This document shows positions 19,622 to 27,839 of a stretch of DNA of 36,437 nt, piece after piece. Source of the stretch: Nitrospira sp. (GTDB lineage Bacteria; Nitrospirota; Nitrospiria; Nitrospirales; Nitrospiraceae). Positions within the stretch are counted from its first letter, which is position 1, and every line of letters starts with the position of its first letter. The DNA lies in assembly GCA_021323395.1 (NCBI GenBank), contig JAJONL010000015.1:1-36437 (forward strand). Reading direction: 5' to 3'. The notes under the pieces were generated by a model. That model saw only the letters and a list, made by a program, of their open reading frames with translations, ran no database searches and was not told where the DNA came from. The translations under genes were made by a program, and so were the position numbers.

Positions 19622-20173
19622 ATGCGACTGATGATCACGGGACGGCATGTGGCGGTGACCCCGGCTTTGCGGGAGTATGTCGAAACCCGCATGGAGCGAC
19701 TGGATCGGTACGGATTGAGACTGGGGACATTACAGATCCTTCTGAGTTTGGAAAAGTTTCACCATGTGGCCGAAGTCGTGGGTGTCGTCCAGGGGCGGCG
19801 CCTCCAAGCGAAGACGTCCACAGAAGAAATGTATGCTTCGATCGATGAGGTGGTGGATAAGCTCGGGGCGCAGTTGCGAAAGTTGAAGGAGCGGCGAGCC
19901 AATCACAAATTTGGAGATCAGCCTCGCGTGCGGGCGTTGGTGCGCAGGGTTCCCAGTCGGGACCAGAGCGAGATCGAAGTGGTCCGTCCAACTCTCAAAA
20001 CCATGACTGTGGAGGATGCCGTGACTGCGCTGCATGCTTCCCAGGAGAGTATCTTCATGTTCATGAATGCCTCTTCAGGGAATGTGCAGGTTCTTCAACG
20101 GTTATCCGATGGGAAAGTGTCGCTCATCGATCCGGCGCGCGGTCGCGCTCGTGCCTCCCATGGCCGCGCTTAA
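19622..20173 (+). CDS. hpf: Long-form ribosome hibernation promoting factor
   Basis: This protein has 183 residues from ATG 19622, which has GAGG six bases upstream and gives the expected MRLMITGRHVAVTPALREYV start. An in-frame ATG at 19544 would add 26 atypical residues. The N-terminal S30AE domain (about 1-100) blocks the decoding site. The C-terminal domain (about 128-178, MTVEDAVTALHASQESIFMF) is that of long HPF, which pairs 70S ribosomes into 100S dimers. Confidence 0.92.
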   Translation: MRLMITGRHVAVTPALREYVETRMERLDRYGLRLGTLQILLSLEKFHHVAEVVGVVQGRRLQAKTSTEEMYASIDEVVDKLGAQLRKLKERRANHKFGDQPRVRALVRRVPSRDQSEIEVVRPTLKTMTVEDAVTALHASQESIFMFMNASSGNVQVLQRLSDGKVSLIDPARGRARASHGRA

Positions 20174-21026
20174 TTTGGTCGTCATCAGCGGCCTTTCCGG
20201 CTCCGGAAAGAGCCATGCCTTGAAGGCCTTCGAAGACGCGGGTTATTTCTGCGTTGACAACCTTCCGCCGACCCTTCTTCCCACCTTTGTCGAATTGTGT
20301 CATCAACAAGGCGGCGAAATTAAGAACGTCGCCCTGGGCATCGATATTCGTGAACGCGTATTTTTTGGAGACCTCGCGAAGGTCTTAGGCGAATTGAAAG
20401 CGCAGGGGCATGCGCTGCAGCTTGTGTTTCTCGAAGCGCGCGAAGAAGTTCTGGTTCGCCGATTCTCAGAAAGCCGCCGCCCGCACCCCTTGTTGCCCGA
20501 TATGCCGGTGGTGGAGGGAGTACGGTTCGAGCGCGAGCGACTCAGCGAACTCCGGAAGCATGCCGATCGAGTCATCGATACATCCAGTATCACGGTGCAT
20601 GAATTGCGTGAACTTCTGATCAGGCAATTTCGTCAGGATGCTGCCGCTCGCCGAATGACCATCTCACTGGTCACGTTTGGATATAAGTTCGGCGTCCCGT
20701 ACGACATCGATCTGCTCTTCGATGTTCGGTTTATTCGAAATCCATTCTTCGTGCCGGAGTTGAAATCATTGACCGGTGAGGATGCTCGGGTGCAGCAATA
20801 TATCTTCGGGGATCCGGCCGCCGGCCAATTCCTTGAACATCTGGAACGATTGTTTACCTTCCTGATTCCATTATTTGAGCGGGATCAACGCAGTTACCTC
20901 AGTATCGGGCTCGGTTGTACCGGAGGACGCCATCGATCCGTGACGATGGCATTGCGCCTACAGGAACGATTCGCCGCTCTCGGCTATGACGTGTCTATCA
21001 CGCATCGAGACCTCCAAAAATCCTAA
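20160..21026 (+). CDS. rapZ: RapZ-type nucleotide-binding protein
   Basis: This 288-residue protein has Walker A GLSGSGKS at residues 11-18, followed by ALKAFEDAGYFCVDNLPPTL. The conserved C-terminal GLGCTGGRHRSV is also present. In E. coli RapZ is an RNA-binding adaptor controlling GlmS; in other bacteria the role is less clear. The start (ATG 20160 or GTG 20151) lies inside the end of hpf. Proteobacterial clusters usually have ptsN between hpf and rapZ; here it is absent. Confidence 0.94.
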   Translation: MAALNLVVISGLSGSGKSHALKAFEDAGYFCVDNLPPTLLPTFVELCHQQGGEIKNVALGIDIRERVFFGDLAKVLGELKAQGHALQLVFLEAREEVLVRRFSESRRPHPLLPDMPVVEGVRFERERLSELRKHADRVIDTSSITVHELRELLIRQFRQDAAARRMTISLVTFGYKFGVPYDIDLLFDVRFIRNPFFVPELKSLTGEDARVQQYIFGDPAAGQFLEHLERLFTFLIPLFERDQRSYLSIGLGCTGGRHRSVTMALRLQERFAALGYDVSITHRDLQKS

Positions 21027-21080
21027 CGTTTCCCGCTCCGTCGGCGTTTTGCCACCTTCGTCTCATCCCTGTCCGCTTTC

Positions 21081-21108
21081 TTGACAGGTGGACTATACCA
21101 ACTATACT
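21081..21108 (+). promoter_or_regulatory. Strong sigma70-type promoter before merR-like gene and pil operon
   Basis: A perfect TTGACA (21081-21086), a 16-base spacer and TATACT (21103-21108, five of six bases). The predicted start of transcription near 21115 leaves about 45 bases before the GTG at 21160. It is one of the best promoter matches in the window and probably drives the regulator together with pilMNOPQ. Confidence 0.7.
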
Positions 21109-21159
21109 TAAATTCGTGTGCTCGAACTGTACGATTTTGGGCGTCATTTGAGGCGGTGC

Positions 21160-21372
21160 GTGAAGAAAGTCAACGATGTCTCCAAAAAGAAATTGTTCAA
21201 GACCAATGAGGTCTGCGAGATGTTCGATATCTCGCGCGCCACGTTGTTTCGCTGGGAGAGGGAAGGGTTGATCTCCCGCCCGCCGCGCGATTGGCGGAAT
21301 TGGCGCCTGTATACCGCCGAGAATGTCGAGCAGATCAGGCACGCGATGGAAGGTCGAAAAGAGGTTGCGTAG
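21160..21372 (+). CDS. Small MerR-type helix-turn-helix protein
   Basis: From GTG 21160 the protein has 70 residues. That start has GAGG six bases upstream, whereas an earlier in-frame GTG at 21118 would lie almost on the predicted transcription start. Residues 12-60 form a MerR-like winged helix: FKTNEVCEMFDISRATLFRW then EREGLISRPPRDWRNWRLYT. There is no effector domain. It stands 12 bases before pilM in the same direction, so it is likely co-transcribed and may control the pilus genes or its own promoter; this is inference. Confidence 0.8.
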   Translation: MKKVNDVSKKKLFKTNEVCEMFDISRATLFRWEREGLISRPPRDWRNWRLYTAENVEQIRHAMEGRKEVA

Positions 21373-21384
21373 AGAGGGTGTGGC

Positions 21385-22482
21385 ATGATGGATTCGTTGA
21401 AGAAACTCACCAATTTGGATTTTCTCTCTCTGTTCTCTCCTCAACGACAGCTCTTGGGTCTCGATATCGGCTCAAGCAGCATCAAACTGGTTCAAATCAA
21501 GGAGCAGCGAGGGCGGTACACCCTGCAAAAGTTCGGCGTGAAGGACCTGGAACCGGAAGTGATCGTCGACGGCACCGTGATGGACGAAGGGCGTGTCGTC
21601 TCGGCCATCAAAGAATTGCTGGCGGAACACAATGTCAAGTTGAGGCAGGTCGCCATTTCCATCTCAGGACACGCGGTCATCGTCAAAAAAATCAGTCTTC
21701 CACCCATGCCGGATGAGGAGCTCGATGGACAGGTGAAGCTGTCGGCCGAGCAATATATTCCGTTCGACATTAATGAAGTGAATCTGGATTTCCATGTGTT
21801 ACCCCCATCCGAGAACGGCGGTGAACAGGACGAAATGTCCATTGTGCTGGTGGCGGCCAAAAAGGACAAGGTCAACGAGTTGACCGAGCTGGTGAAAGCG
21901 GCTGGATTGATCCCTCTCGTGATGGATGTCGATGCCTTTGCCGTTGAAAATATGTACGGCGTGACGTGCCCCGCTTCCCAGGAAGACACCACCACCTTGG
22001 TGAACATCGGCGCCAGCGTGATGAATGTGAATATCGTACGCGGCGGCGTCTCACTGTTCACTCGGGATATTCCGCTGGGAGGAAATCGATACTCCGAAGC
22101 GGTGCAGCGCGAGATGGGTGTGTCCTTCGAAGAAGCCGAGCAATTGAAGAAGACTGATCGCGATGGCGATCAGACGCTGGCGGCCGTGATGGAAAGTGTC
22201 AACGCGGAGGTGGCGTCTGAGATCGCGCGCACGATCGATTATTTTAGAACGACCTCTTCAGAAAGCGAGATTGCGCGTGTGTTGCTGTGCGGTGGGGGAG
22301 CCAAAGTCAAAGGCCTGGCTCAACAACTTCGCGATCGAATGCATGTGGAAGTAGACATCGCGAACCCCTTCAATGAGATCGACACTTCCCTATGCGAGGT
22401 CGATCCCGATGTTCTGGCAGAGATGGGGCCGCTTGCGGCAGTGGGAGTAGGCCTCGCACTTCGGACAGTGGGGGATCGATGA
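21385..22482 (+). CDS. pilM: Type IV pilus inner-membrane platform protein PilM
   Basis: This 365-residue actin-like ATP-binding protein has the phosphate-1 motif LLGLDIGSSSIKLVQIK at about residues 22-38 and the pattern LCGGGAKVKGLAQQL near residue 300. PilM is cytoplasmic and recruits the N terminus of PilN, linking the pilus motor to the alignment complex. The start is ATG 21385 or 21388. Its stop overlaps pilN (ATGA). Confidence 0.95.
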   Translation: MMDSLKKLTNLDFLSLFSPQRQLLGLDIGSSSIKLVQIKEQRGRYTLQKFGVKDLEPEVIVDGTVMDEGRVVSAIKELLAEHNVKLRQVAISISGHAVIVKKISLPPMPDEELDGQVKLSAEQYIPFDINEVNLDFHVLPPSENGGEQDEMSIVLVAAKKDKVNELTELVKAAGLIPLVMDVDAFAVENMYGVTCPASQEDTTTLVNIGASVMNVNIVRGGVSLFTRDIPLGGNRYSEAVQREMGVSFEEAEQLKKTDRDGDQTLAAVMESVNAEVASEIARTIDYFRTTSSESEIARVLLCGGGAKVKGLAQQLRDRMHVEVDIANPFNEIDTSLCEVDPDVLAEMGPLAAVGVGLALRTVGDR

Positions 22483-23033
22483 TTAGAATCAACTTACTTG
22501 CAACCGGACCCAAGGCCAGGAAGGCCAAACCGCAGTGGGACGTTCGCGCCGAGACCTTGCTTGGGGTAGGCGTGCTCCTGATTACGCTGACGGGATGCTG
22601 GTACTACGCGTCCTCCCTCGATGAGGAGATTGAAGCGAAACAGAGTGAGAAGCTCACCAAGGATACGCAGGTGGTCAAGCTCAAAGAGCAGGTGAAGGCA
22701 GTCCAAGACTTCGAAGAGAAGAAAAAACAGCTCGAGGCGAAGAATCGTATCATCGATGAATTGGAAAAGAGCCGAACTGGCCCGGTGAAAGTGCTGGATC
22801 ATGTCAGTCAAAGTCTCAACCCTCTCAAGGTCTGGCTTGTCCGGATGTCTTTGAAGGGCCAGAACGTTGAGTTAGAAGGACGGGCAATGACGAACGACGA
22901 TGTGGTTGAATTCGTGAATAATCTTCGGCGGACCGAGCAGTTTGGGACGATCAAGCTGATGGAGAGCCGAGCCGGACAAGACAACAAGATGAATACCTAC
23001 CAATTCAAACTTGATCTGTCGATGAAAGGCTAA
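22479..23033 (+). CDS. pilN: Type IV pilus assembly protein PilN
   Basis: This 184-residue protein starts at ATG 22479, overlapping the pilM stop. It begins MIRINLLATGPKARKAK, containing the INLL motif that binds PilM. One membrane helix (about 27-47) is followed by a long coiled coil (about 48-103) and a small periplasmic ferredoxin-like domain. It forms dimers with PilO. Confidence 0.93.
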   Translation: MIRINLLATGPKARKAKPQWDVRAETLLGVGVLLITLTGCWYYASSLDEEIEAKQSEKLTKDTQVVKLKEQVKAVQDFEEKKKQLEAKNRIIDELEKSRTGPVKVLDHVSQSLNPLKVWLVRMSLKGQNVELEGRAMTNDDVVEFVNNLRRTEQFGTIKLMESRAGQDNKMNTYQFKLDLSMKG

Positions 23034-23034
23034 C

Positions 23035-23658
23035 ATGAGTCTGCATGCGATGAGTCTGGACGGTCTCCGCAGTATTCCGACGGGTCAAAAAGTCGCACTG
23101 CTTGGGTTGCTGGTAGCGGCGATCTTGGTCGGATTCTATTTCTATGTTGTCGACCCCAAGAGTGCCGAATTGGCCACGGTTCAGGGGCAGGTGGCACAAT
23201 TGGATGCGGAGATCCAGAATCTCACCCTGAAAGTAAAGCATCTGGACGAACTCGTGGCGGCAAACAAACAGCTTGAGATTGAACTGGCAGCCAAGAAGGA
23301 ACGCCTCCCGCCGGAAGAAGAAGCGGTGATGTTGCTGAAACAAGTGTCAGATCTTGGGCTGCGACTAGGGTTAGATGTCCGCCTATGGAAGCCCGGCGCT
23401 CAGGCCGAAGATCCCTCAAAGTTATTCATCCGAATGCCGATCAACGTAGAAGTCGCGGGCGGCTACCACACAGCGGCTATCTTCTTTGATCGAATCAGCA
23501 AGCTGTCCCGCATCGTGACGGTTCAGGATGTGCGGATTGGGGCGCCCCGTGTGGACCAAGGACGGGTGGTGACGCAAACGGTCTTTGATCTGGTGGCGTA
23601 TGCCGCTCCGCAGGAAAAGAAAGCGGCCGTGCCGGTAGCACCGGTAAAGCCGAAGTGA
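23035..23658 (+). CDS. pilO: Type IV pilus assembly protein PilO
   Basis: This 207-residue protein has one membrane helix (about 20-40, VALLGLLVAAILVGFYFYVV), a coiled coil (about 45-90) and a periplasmic domain with GGYHTAAIFFDRISKLSRIV, typical of PilO. It follows pilN by one base and overlaps pilP or runs right up to it. It belongs to the PilMNOP alignment complex. Confidence 0.93.
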   Translation: MSLHAMSLDGLRSIPTGQKVALLGLLVAAILVGFYFYVVDPKSAELATVQGQVAQLDAEIQNLTLKVKHLDELVAANKQLEIELAAKKERLPPEEEAVMLLKQVSDLGLRLGLDVRLWKPGAQAEDPSKLFIRMPINVEVAGGYHTAAIFFDRISKLSRIVTVQDVRIGAPRVDQGRVVTQTVFDLVAYAAPQEKKAAVPVAPVKPK

Positions 23659-23696
23659 AGGGAGCCCGGCTCACGTTCAACGCGAGGGGAAGCATC

Positions 23697-24308
23697 GTGA
23701 AGATACCAATATCGCGGACTAGGTGGATGAAAGTGATGAGTATCGGAATGATGCTGGTGGTGGGCGGAACCGCCTTGCCTGGCGAGTCACGAAGTCTTTC
23801 CCACCTCCGCCAAGTGGGCTCTATGCGCCCGGCGGACTCCCTCAAGGTGATGCCGCAGCCCGACCAGCAAAGGCCTGCGCCGGAGGTGGAATCGCCGGCC
23901 CCATCGATTGCCGGTGCGGTCTCACAGCCGGCTGATTCCTTATCGCTGGAATTTTCCGGGGTCTCGTACGATCCGTCCGGCCGTCGCGATCCCTTCTTGC
24001 CGATGTTTCAGCCTGGCCAACAGGTTGAGTTGGATTCCAATCTTCCTCCTCTGCAGCGTGTCGGTCTCACGGAACTGAGTTTGATCGGTGTGCTCTGGGG
24101 AAATTATGGTTACACGGCCATGGTTCAGACGCCGGACGGCAAAGGATACAGCATTCGCCGCGGAACCAGGATCGGGCCGAACAATGGGGTGGTCAGTTCA
24201 ATCACCGAACGAGGAATCATCGTTCAAGAGCGGTTCACGGACGTGTACGGGAACAAACAGGAGCGAGAATATGTGAAACTCCTGCACCCGAAAGAGGGCA
24301 CAGAATGA
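23697..24308 (+). CDS. pilP: Type IV pilus protein PilP, without lipobox
   Basis: This protein has 203 residues from GTG 23697, chosen because GAGGGGA lies six bases upstream and the signal-like segment MKVMSIGMMLVVGGTALPG is then well placed. A GTG at 23655 overlapping pilO is the alternative. The middle is proline-rich. The C-terminal domain has SGRRDPFLPMF then LSLIGVLWGNYGYTAMVQ, typical of PilP, which contacts the PilQ secretin. The whole protein has no cysteine, so it cannot be a lipoprotein as in Pseudomonas or Neisseria. Confidence 0.88.
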   Translation: MKIPISRTRWMKVMSIGMMLVVGGTALPGESRSLSHLRQVGSMRPADSLKVMPQPDQQRPAPEVESPAPSIAGAVSQPADSLSLEFSGVSYDPSGRRDPFLPMFQPGQQVELDSNLPPLQRVGLTELSLIGVLWGNYGYTAMVQTPDGKGYSIRRGTRIGPNNGVVSSITERGIIVQERFTDVYGNKQEREYVKLLHPKEGTE

Positions 24309-26299
24309 AACAAACACAGGTTGGTGTTCATCCGCTGTTAAGTGTGACTGTGATTGCCGGATTGTTGGGATTTGCCGGCTATGGACAGGCTGCCACGTCC
24401 GTTGACCCCGCGGGATTGCCCGGCTTCACCCAGGCTGCCGATCAGGGCGCCGCGGCTATGGTTACCGGCGCCGTCCTCGACACAGCGCACACACTGGTGA
24501 CCGGTTTCACGGCGACGATACTATCCAAGGTCGAAGCGAAACCGGAAGGAGATCGGATAGCCCTGGTCCTGACCGGTAACGGTATCCTGTCCCATACGGT
24601 GAAGATGATCGGGAATCGCCGAATGGTCCTGGATATGCCGCATATCCAGTCGGAAGCGCACCAGTCGCAATTAGTCGTCGGCCACCGACTGCTGACCAAG
24701 GTCCGCTTCGGGTACCATCCTGATAAGGTGCGATTAGTGCTTGATTTGACGCAATCCGTGGAGCACGCCATCGACTCGATGGATGGTCGACTGATCATCA
24801 CGCTGGCGCCAAAGTCAGTCGCCGCCGCCAACGAGGCGGCATTTGCCGAAACAGGCCTCACCCCATTGTCCGAGCAGCCGGTCGAACGTTTTGAAGGATT
24901 GGACAGACGAGGGAGTACAACTCCGCTGATACTGGTCACCCATAAGTCTCCCAAAGCCTTATTCCATATTCAGCCCATCCAACTGAATGCCGAGTCATTT
25001 CAGAAGGACGAAAAGAGAACCGACTCGAATGAAGTGGTGCACGGATCCTCACGGTTTATGGGCCGGCGTATTTCTCTCGATTTTCAGCAGGCCGACATCA
25101 GCAATGTCTTGCGGTTGATCGCCGAGGTCAGCGGCTTTAATATCGTGGTCGGCGAGGGTGTCAAAAACAAAGTCACCATGAAGCTGGCAAATGTGCCCTG
25201 GGACCAGGCGCTCGAAATGCTCCTCAAGATGAATGCGCTGGGCATGATTCGGCAGGGAAATATCGTCTGGGTAGATACGCTGCAAAACATCGCCAAGCAG
25301 CAGGACGAAGAGGCGCGCGCCAAGGATTCTAAAGCGAAGGCGGAACCCATCGTCACCCGAGTGTTCTATATCCGCAATCTCAATGCCCTGGAAGTACAAA
25401 CGTCCCTTCGTCAAAACCTGAGTCCGCGCGGCACCATGACGGTCAGCGCCGCAAGTAATGCCTTGATCATTAGCGACACGGAATCGAAGTTGGAAGTGCT
25501 GCGACAGTTGCTGGACGGCGTAGATCTCGAGGTGCCGCAAGTGCAGATTGAGGCGAGAATCGTCCAGGCGGACACAACCTATACGCGTTCCCTCGGTGTG
25601 CAGTGGGGAATTCAAAACGTCAACCAGCTGGGAAGCACGAGTGGAACGTCCGCTTTCAAAACCGGAACCACGGGGGCATTCGGCGCTCAGGTGTCCGACT
25701 TCCTGATCAACTTACCGGCCAATCCAGGATTGCCATCCGTGCCAGGAGCTGGATTTTCGATCGGGAAAACCGATGGCGCCATGTTGGACGTGCGGCTATC
25801 AGCCGGTGAGTTGTTGGGGTTGACCAAAGTCATCGCAGCGCCGAAGATTACGACCCTGGACAAACGGGATGCAAAGATTGCGCAGGGTGAATCCATTCCC
25901 TTTCAAACGACGTCCTTGCAGGGCACACAGACCACGTTCGTGGATGCGAATTTGGAGTTGAACGTGACTCCGCAGATCACCTCGCGTGATCCAAAGGAAA
26001 TCGGCAAGCAGATTCTCATGAAAGTACGCGCCACCAGAAATGCCGTCGGAGCGCGGAGCAATCCCGCCGGGCCGAGCATCGATCGTCGCGAGGCGACTAC
26101 GCAGGTCCTGGTCCGTGATGGGGAGACGATGGTCATCGGCGGTGTCTTCGTCGATACGCAATCGAACAATGTGGCTGGCATCCCGTATCTGTCACGTATC
26201 CCCGTCTTGGGATGGTTGTTCAAGAACAAGACGGAGAACGTTTCCAAGCAGGAGCTGTTGATCTTCCTGACGCCGACAATCGTTCGATCCACAACTTGA
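24305..26299 (+). CDS. pilQ: Type IV pilus outer-membrane secretin PilQ
   Basis: This 664-residue protein has a signal peptide (about residues 1-30), one AMIN domain (about 70-165, peptidoglycan binding), an STN/N0 domain (about 258-320, ISLDFQQADISNVLRLIAEV), an N1 domain (about 350-420) and the secretin barrel. The barrel includes the C-terminal VAGIPYLSRIPVLGWLFKNK and KQELLIFLTPTIV. It forms the pore for the pilus, or for DNA uptake. The start overlaps the pilP stop (ATGA). It is the last pil gene here; pilus motor and pilin genes must lie elsewhere. Confidence 0.96.
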   Translation: MKQTQVGVHPLLSVTVIAGLLGFAGYGQAATSVDPAGLPGFTQAADQGAAAMVTGAVLDTAHTLVTGFTATILSKVEAKPEGDRIALVLTGNGILSHTVKMIGNRRMVLDMPHIQSEAHQSQLVVGHRLLTKVRFGYHPDKVRLVLDLTQSVEHAIDSMDGRLIITLAPKSVAAANEAAFAETGLTPLSEQPVERFEGLDRRGSTTPLILVTHKSPKALFHIQPIQLNAESFQKDEKRTDSNEVVHGSSRFMGRRISLDFQQADISNVLRLIAEVSGFNIVVGEGVKNKVTMKLANVPWDQALEMLLKMNALGMIRQGNIVWVDTLQNIAKQQDEEARAKDSKAKAEPIVTRVFYIRNLNALEVQTSLRQNLSPRGTMTVSAASNALIISDTESKLEVLRQLLDGVDLEVPQVQIEARIVQADTTYTRSLGVQWGIQNVNQLGSTSGTSAFKTGTTGAFGAQVSDFLINLPANPGLPSVPGAGFSIGKTDGAMLDVRLSAGELLGLTKVIAAPKITTLDKRDAKIAQGESIPFQTTSLQGTQTTFVDANLELNVTPQITSRDPKEIGKQILMKVRATRNAVGARSNPAGPSIDRREATTQVLVRDGETMVIGGVFVDTQSNNVAGIPYLSRIPVLGWLFKNKTENVSKQELLIFLTPTIVRSTT

Positions 26300-26325
26300 C
26301 AGGTCCTAGCGCGGCAAGCTAATAA
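26296..26325 (+). promoter_or_regulatory. Candidate promoter at the pilQ stop, facing aroB
   Basis: TTGACA (26296-26301) overlaps the pilQ stop codon and is followed, after 18 bases, by TAATAA (26320-26325). If active it would give the aroB-antiterminator unit an untranslated leader of about 340 bases. This is only a pattern match; the -10 box fits four of six bases. Confidence 0.35.
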
Positions 26326-26675
26326 TCGCCTCCATTGATGACGGTACGCTGTCGCAATGGGGGCGAATCCCGCGGAATGTGTCTCCTCGCTGCCTTACAA
26401 GACGCTCCCTCCGGGCTTTCTCCTACTACAGACAGAGTCAACGCCGGGTGACTTTCCCCTCCGAAAATGGTTATGCGTGTGGCGCGGCCTCCTGGATGCA
26501 GGCCGTATGTCGCGCTCCTACGAGGTCCCAGGGCAGCTGCCGATTGCTGGCAGAGACGGCGTCGGGTGACCAGCCTTACCATCAAGGGATGGCAGATTCG
26601 CTAACATGCGCGTGAATGTGTCCGCATCTTTTACCTGTAGAGTGGGATCAGCGCTGACCTTCCGCCCTGAGTGAT
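26300..26675. other. Gene-free stretch between pilQ and aroB
   Basis: No open reading frame here has a credible start, ribosome binding site or family resemblance. There is a perfect palindrome GGCAGCTGCC (26532-26541), and several short GC-rich hairpins are possible. There is no hairpin with a T-run, and no riboswitch class could be recognised by eye. It may be the leader of aroB if the promoter at 26296 is real. Confidence 0.6.
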
Positions 26676-27833
26676 ATGACAACCCTTGAGCGCGACAGCC
26701 CTCGCCAAACCATTCGCGTAGACCTTGGAGCGCGAAGTTATCCTATCTTCATTCAGCGAAACCTATTGGAGTGCCTGGGCAAAGAGCTGAGGAAGCTCGG
26801 GCGCGTAGGAAAAGTTGGAATCGTCACCGACCGACATCTTGCCGGTCGCTATCTCAAGCCGGTGAATCGCGTTTTGAAAGCGGCCGGTTACACGGTCCTT
26901 CCGATCGTGTTTCCCCCAGGAGAACGGACCAAAACTCTCCGGTCCATTTCAACGATTATGAACATGTTGGTAGATGCCAGATTCGAGCGCACATCGACGT
27001 TGCTGGCTCTGGGCGGCGGGGTGATCGGTGATCTGACGGGATTCGCGGCGGCGATTTACCAGCGTGGCATTCCCTTCGTGCAGGTCCCTACCAGCTTGGT
27101 GGCGCAGGTTGATTCCAGTGTCGGCGGGAAGACGGGCGTGGATCACCCGAAGGGAAAGAACCTTATCGGCGCGTTTAATCAGCCGCGTGCGGTTCTGATC
27201 GATCCGGCGACGCTGACGACCCTGCCGGCGCGTGAATGGAAGGCGGGGCTTGGAGAGGTCATCAAGTATGGCGTGATCGCAGACGAGGCCTTCTTTGGAT
27301 ATGTGGAGAGCCAGATCGAGCCCATCCTGAAGTTGGAGGGTGCCGTGGTGACGCATATCGTAAAACGATCCTGTGAAATCAAAGCGCAGGTCGTGTCCGA
27401 AGACGAACGCGAGTCGGACCGGCGTCGGATCCTGAACTTTGGTCATACGATTGGCCATGCACTCGAATCGTTAGGAGGATACCGAGGATTGATCCATGGC
27501 GAAGCCGTCGCGATCGGCATGATCTATGAATCAGACCTGGCGAGGCATCTGGGACTGTGTGATGAAGGCGTTGTCGTCCGTCTCAGAACATTGATACAGG
27601 CAATCGGCTTGCCGACATCTCTGCCTCAAGTCACCTTTAACGCGCTCTGGCGCGCCATGCAGCAGGACAAGAAAGTATCGGGGGGGACGGTGTACTGTGT
27701 ATTGCCCGAACGAATCGGCTCGGTCCGGATCGTTCCCCTGGAGAAGGACGCCACCCGCGCATGGTTTGATGCGACCCGCGCGCGCCCGCCCCGGCGGGGA
27801 AAGAATAGCACGACCACACCACGTTTCCGGTAG
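26676..27833 (+). CDS. aroB: 3-dehydroquinate synthase
   Basis: This 385-residue enzyme of the shikimate pathway turns DAHP into 3-dehydroquinate with NAD and a divalent metal. The NAD-binding LALGGGVIGDLTGFAA runs from about residue 110. Metal ligands E194, H257 and H274 are in place (GLGEVIKYG, NFGHTIGHALE, IHGEAVAIGM). A basic ~20-residue tail follows the domain. It lies six bases before the antiterminator gene, so the two are probably co-transcribed; the link in function is not evident. Confidence 0.96.
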   Translation: MTTLERDSPRQTIRVDLGARSYPIFIQRNLLECLGKELRKLGRVGKVGIVTDRHLAGRYLKPVNRVLKAAGYTVLPIVFPPGERTKTLRSISTIMNMLVDARFERTSTLLALGGGVIGDLTGFAAAIYQRGIPFVQVPTSLVAQVDSSVGGKTGVDHPKGKNLIGAFNQPRAVLIDPATLTTLPAREWKAGLGEVIKYGVIADEAFFGYVESQIEPILKLEGAVVTHIVKRSCEIKAQVVSEDERESDRRRILNFGHTIGHALESLGGYRGLIHGEAVAIGMIYESDLARHLGLCDEGVVVRLRTLIQAIGLPTSLPQVTFNALWRAMQQDKKVSGGTVYCVLPERIGSVRIVPLEKDATRAWFDATRARPPRRGKNSTTTPRFR

Positions 27834-27839
27834 GAGAGC

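Noticed and set aside
26357-26569. Open reading frame of 70 codons between pilQ and aroB
   Set aside because: No family resemblance, no good ribosome binding site, and overlapping frames of similar length exist in the same GC-rich stretch.
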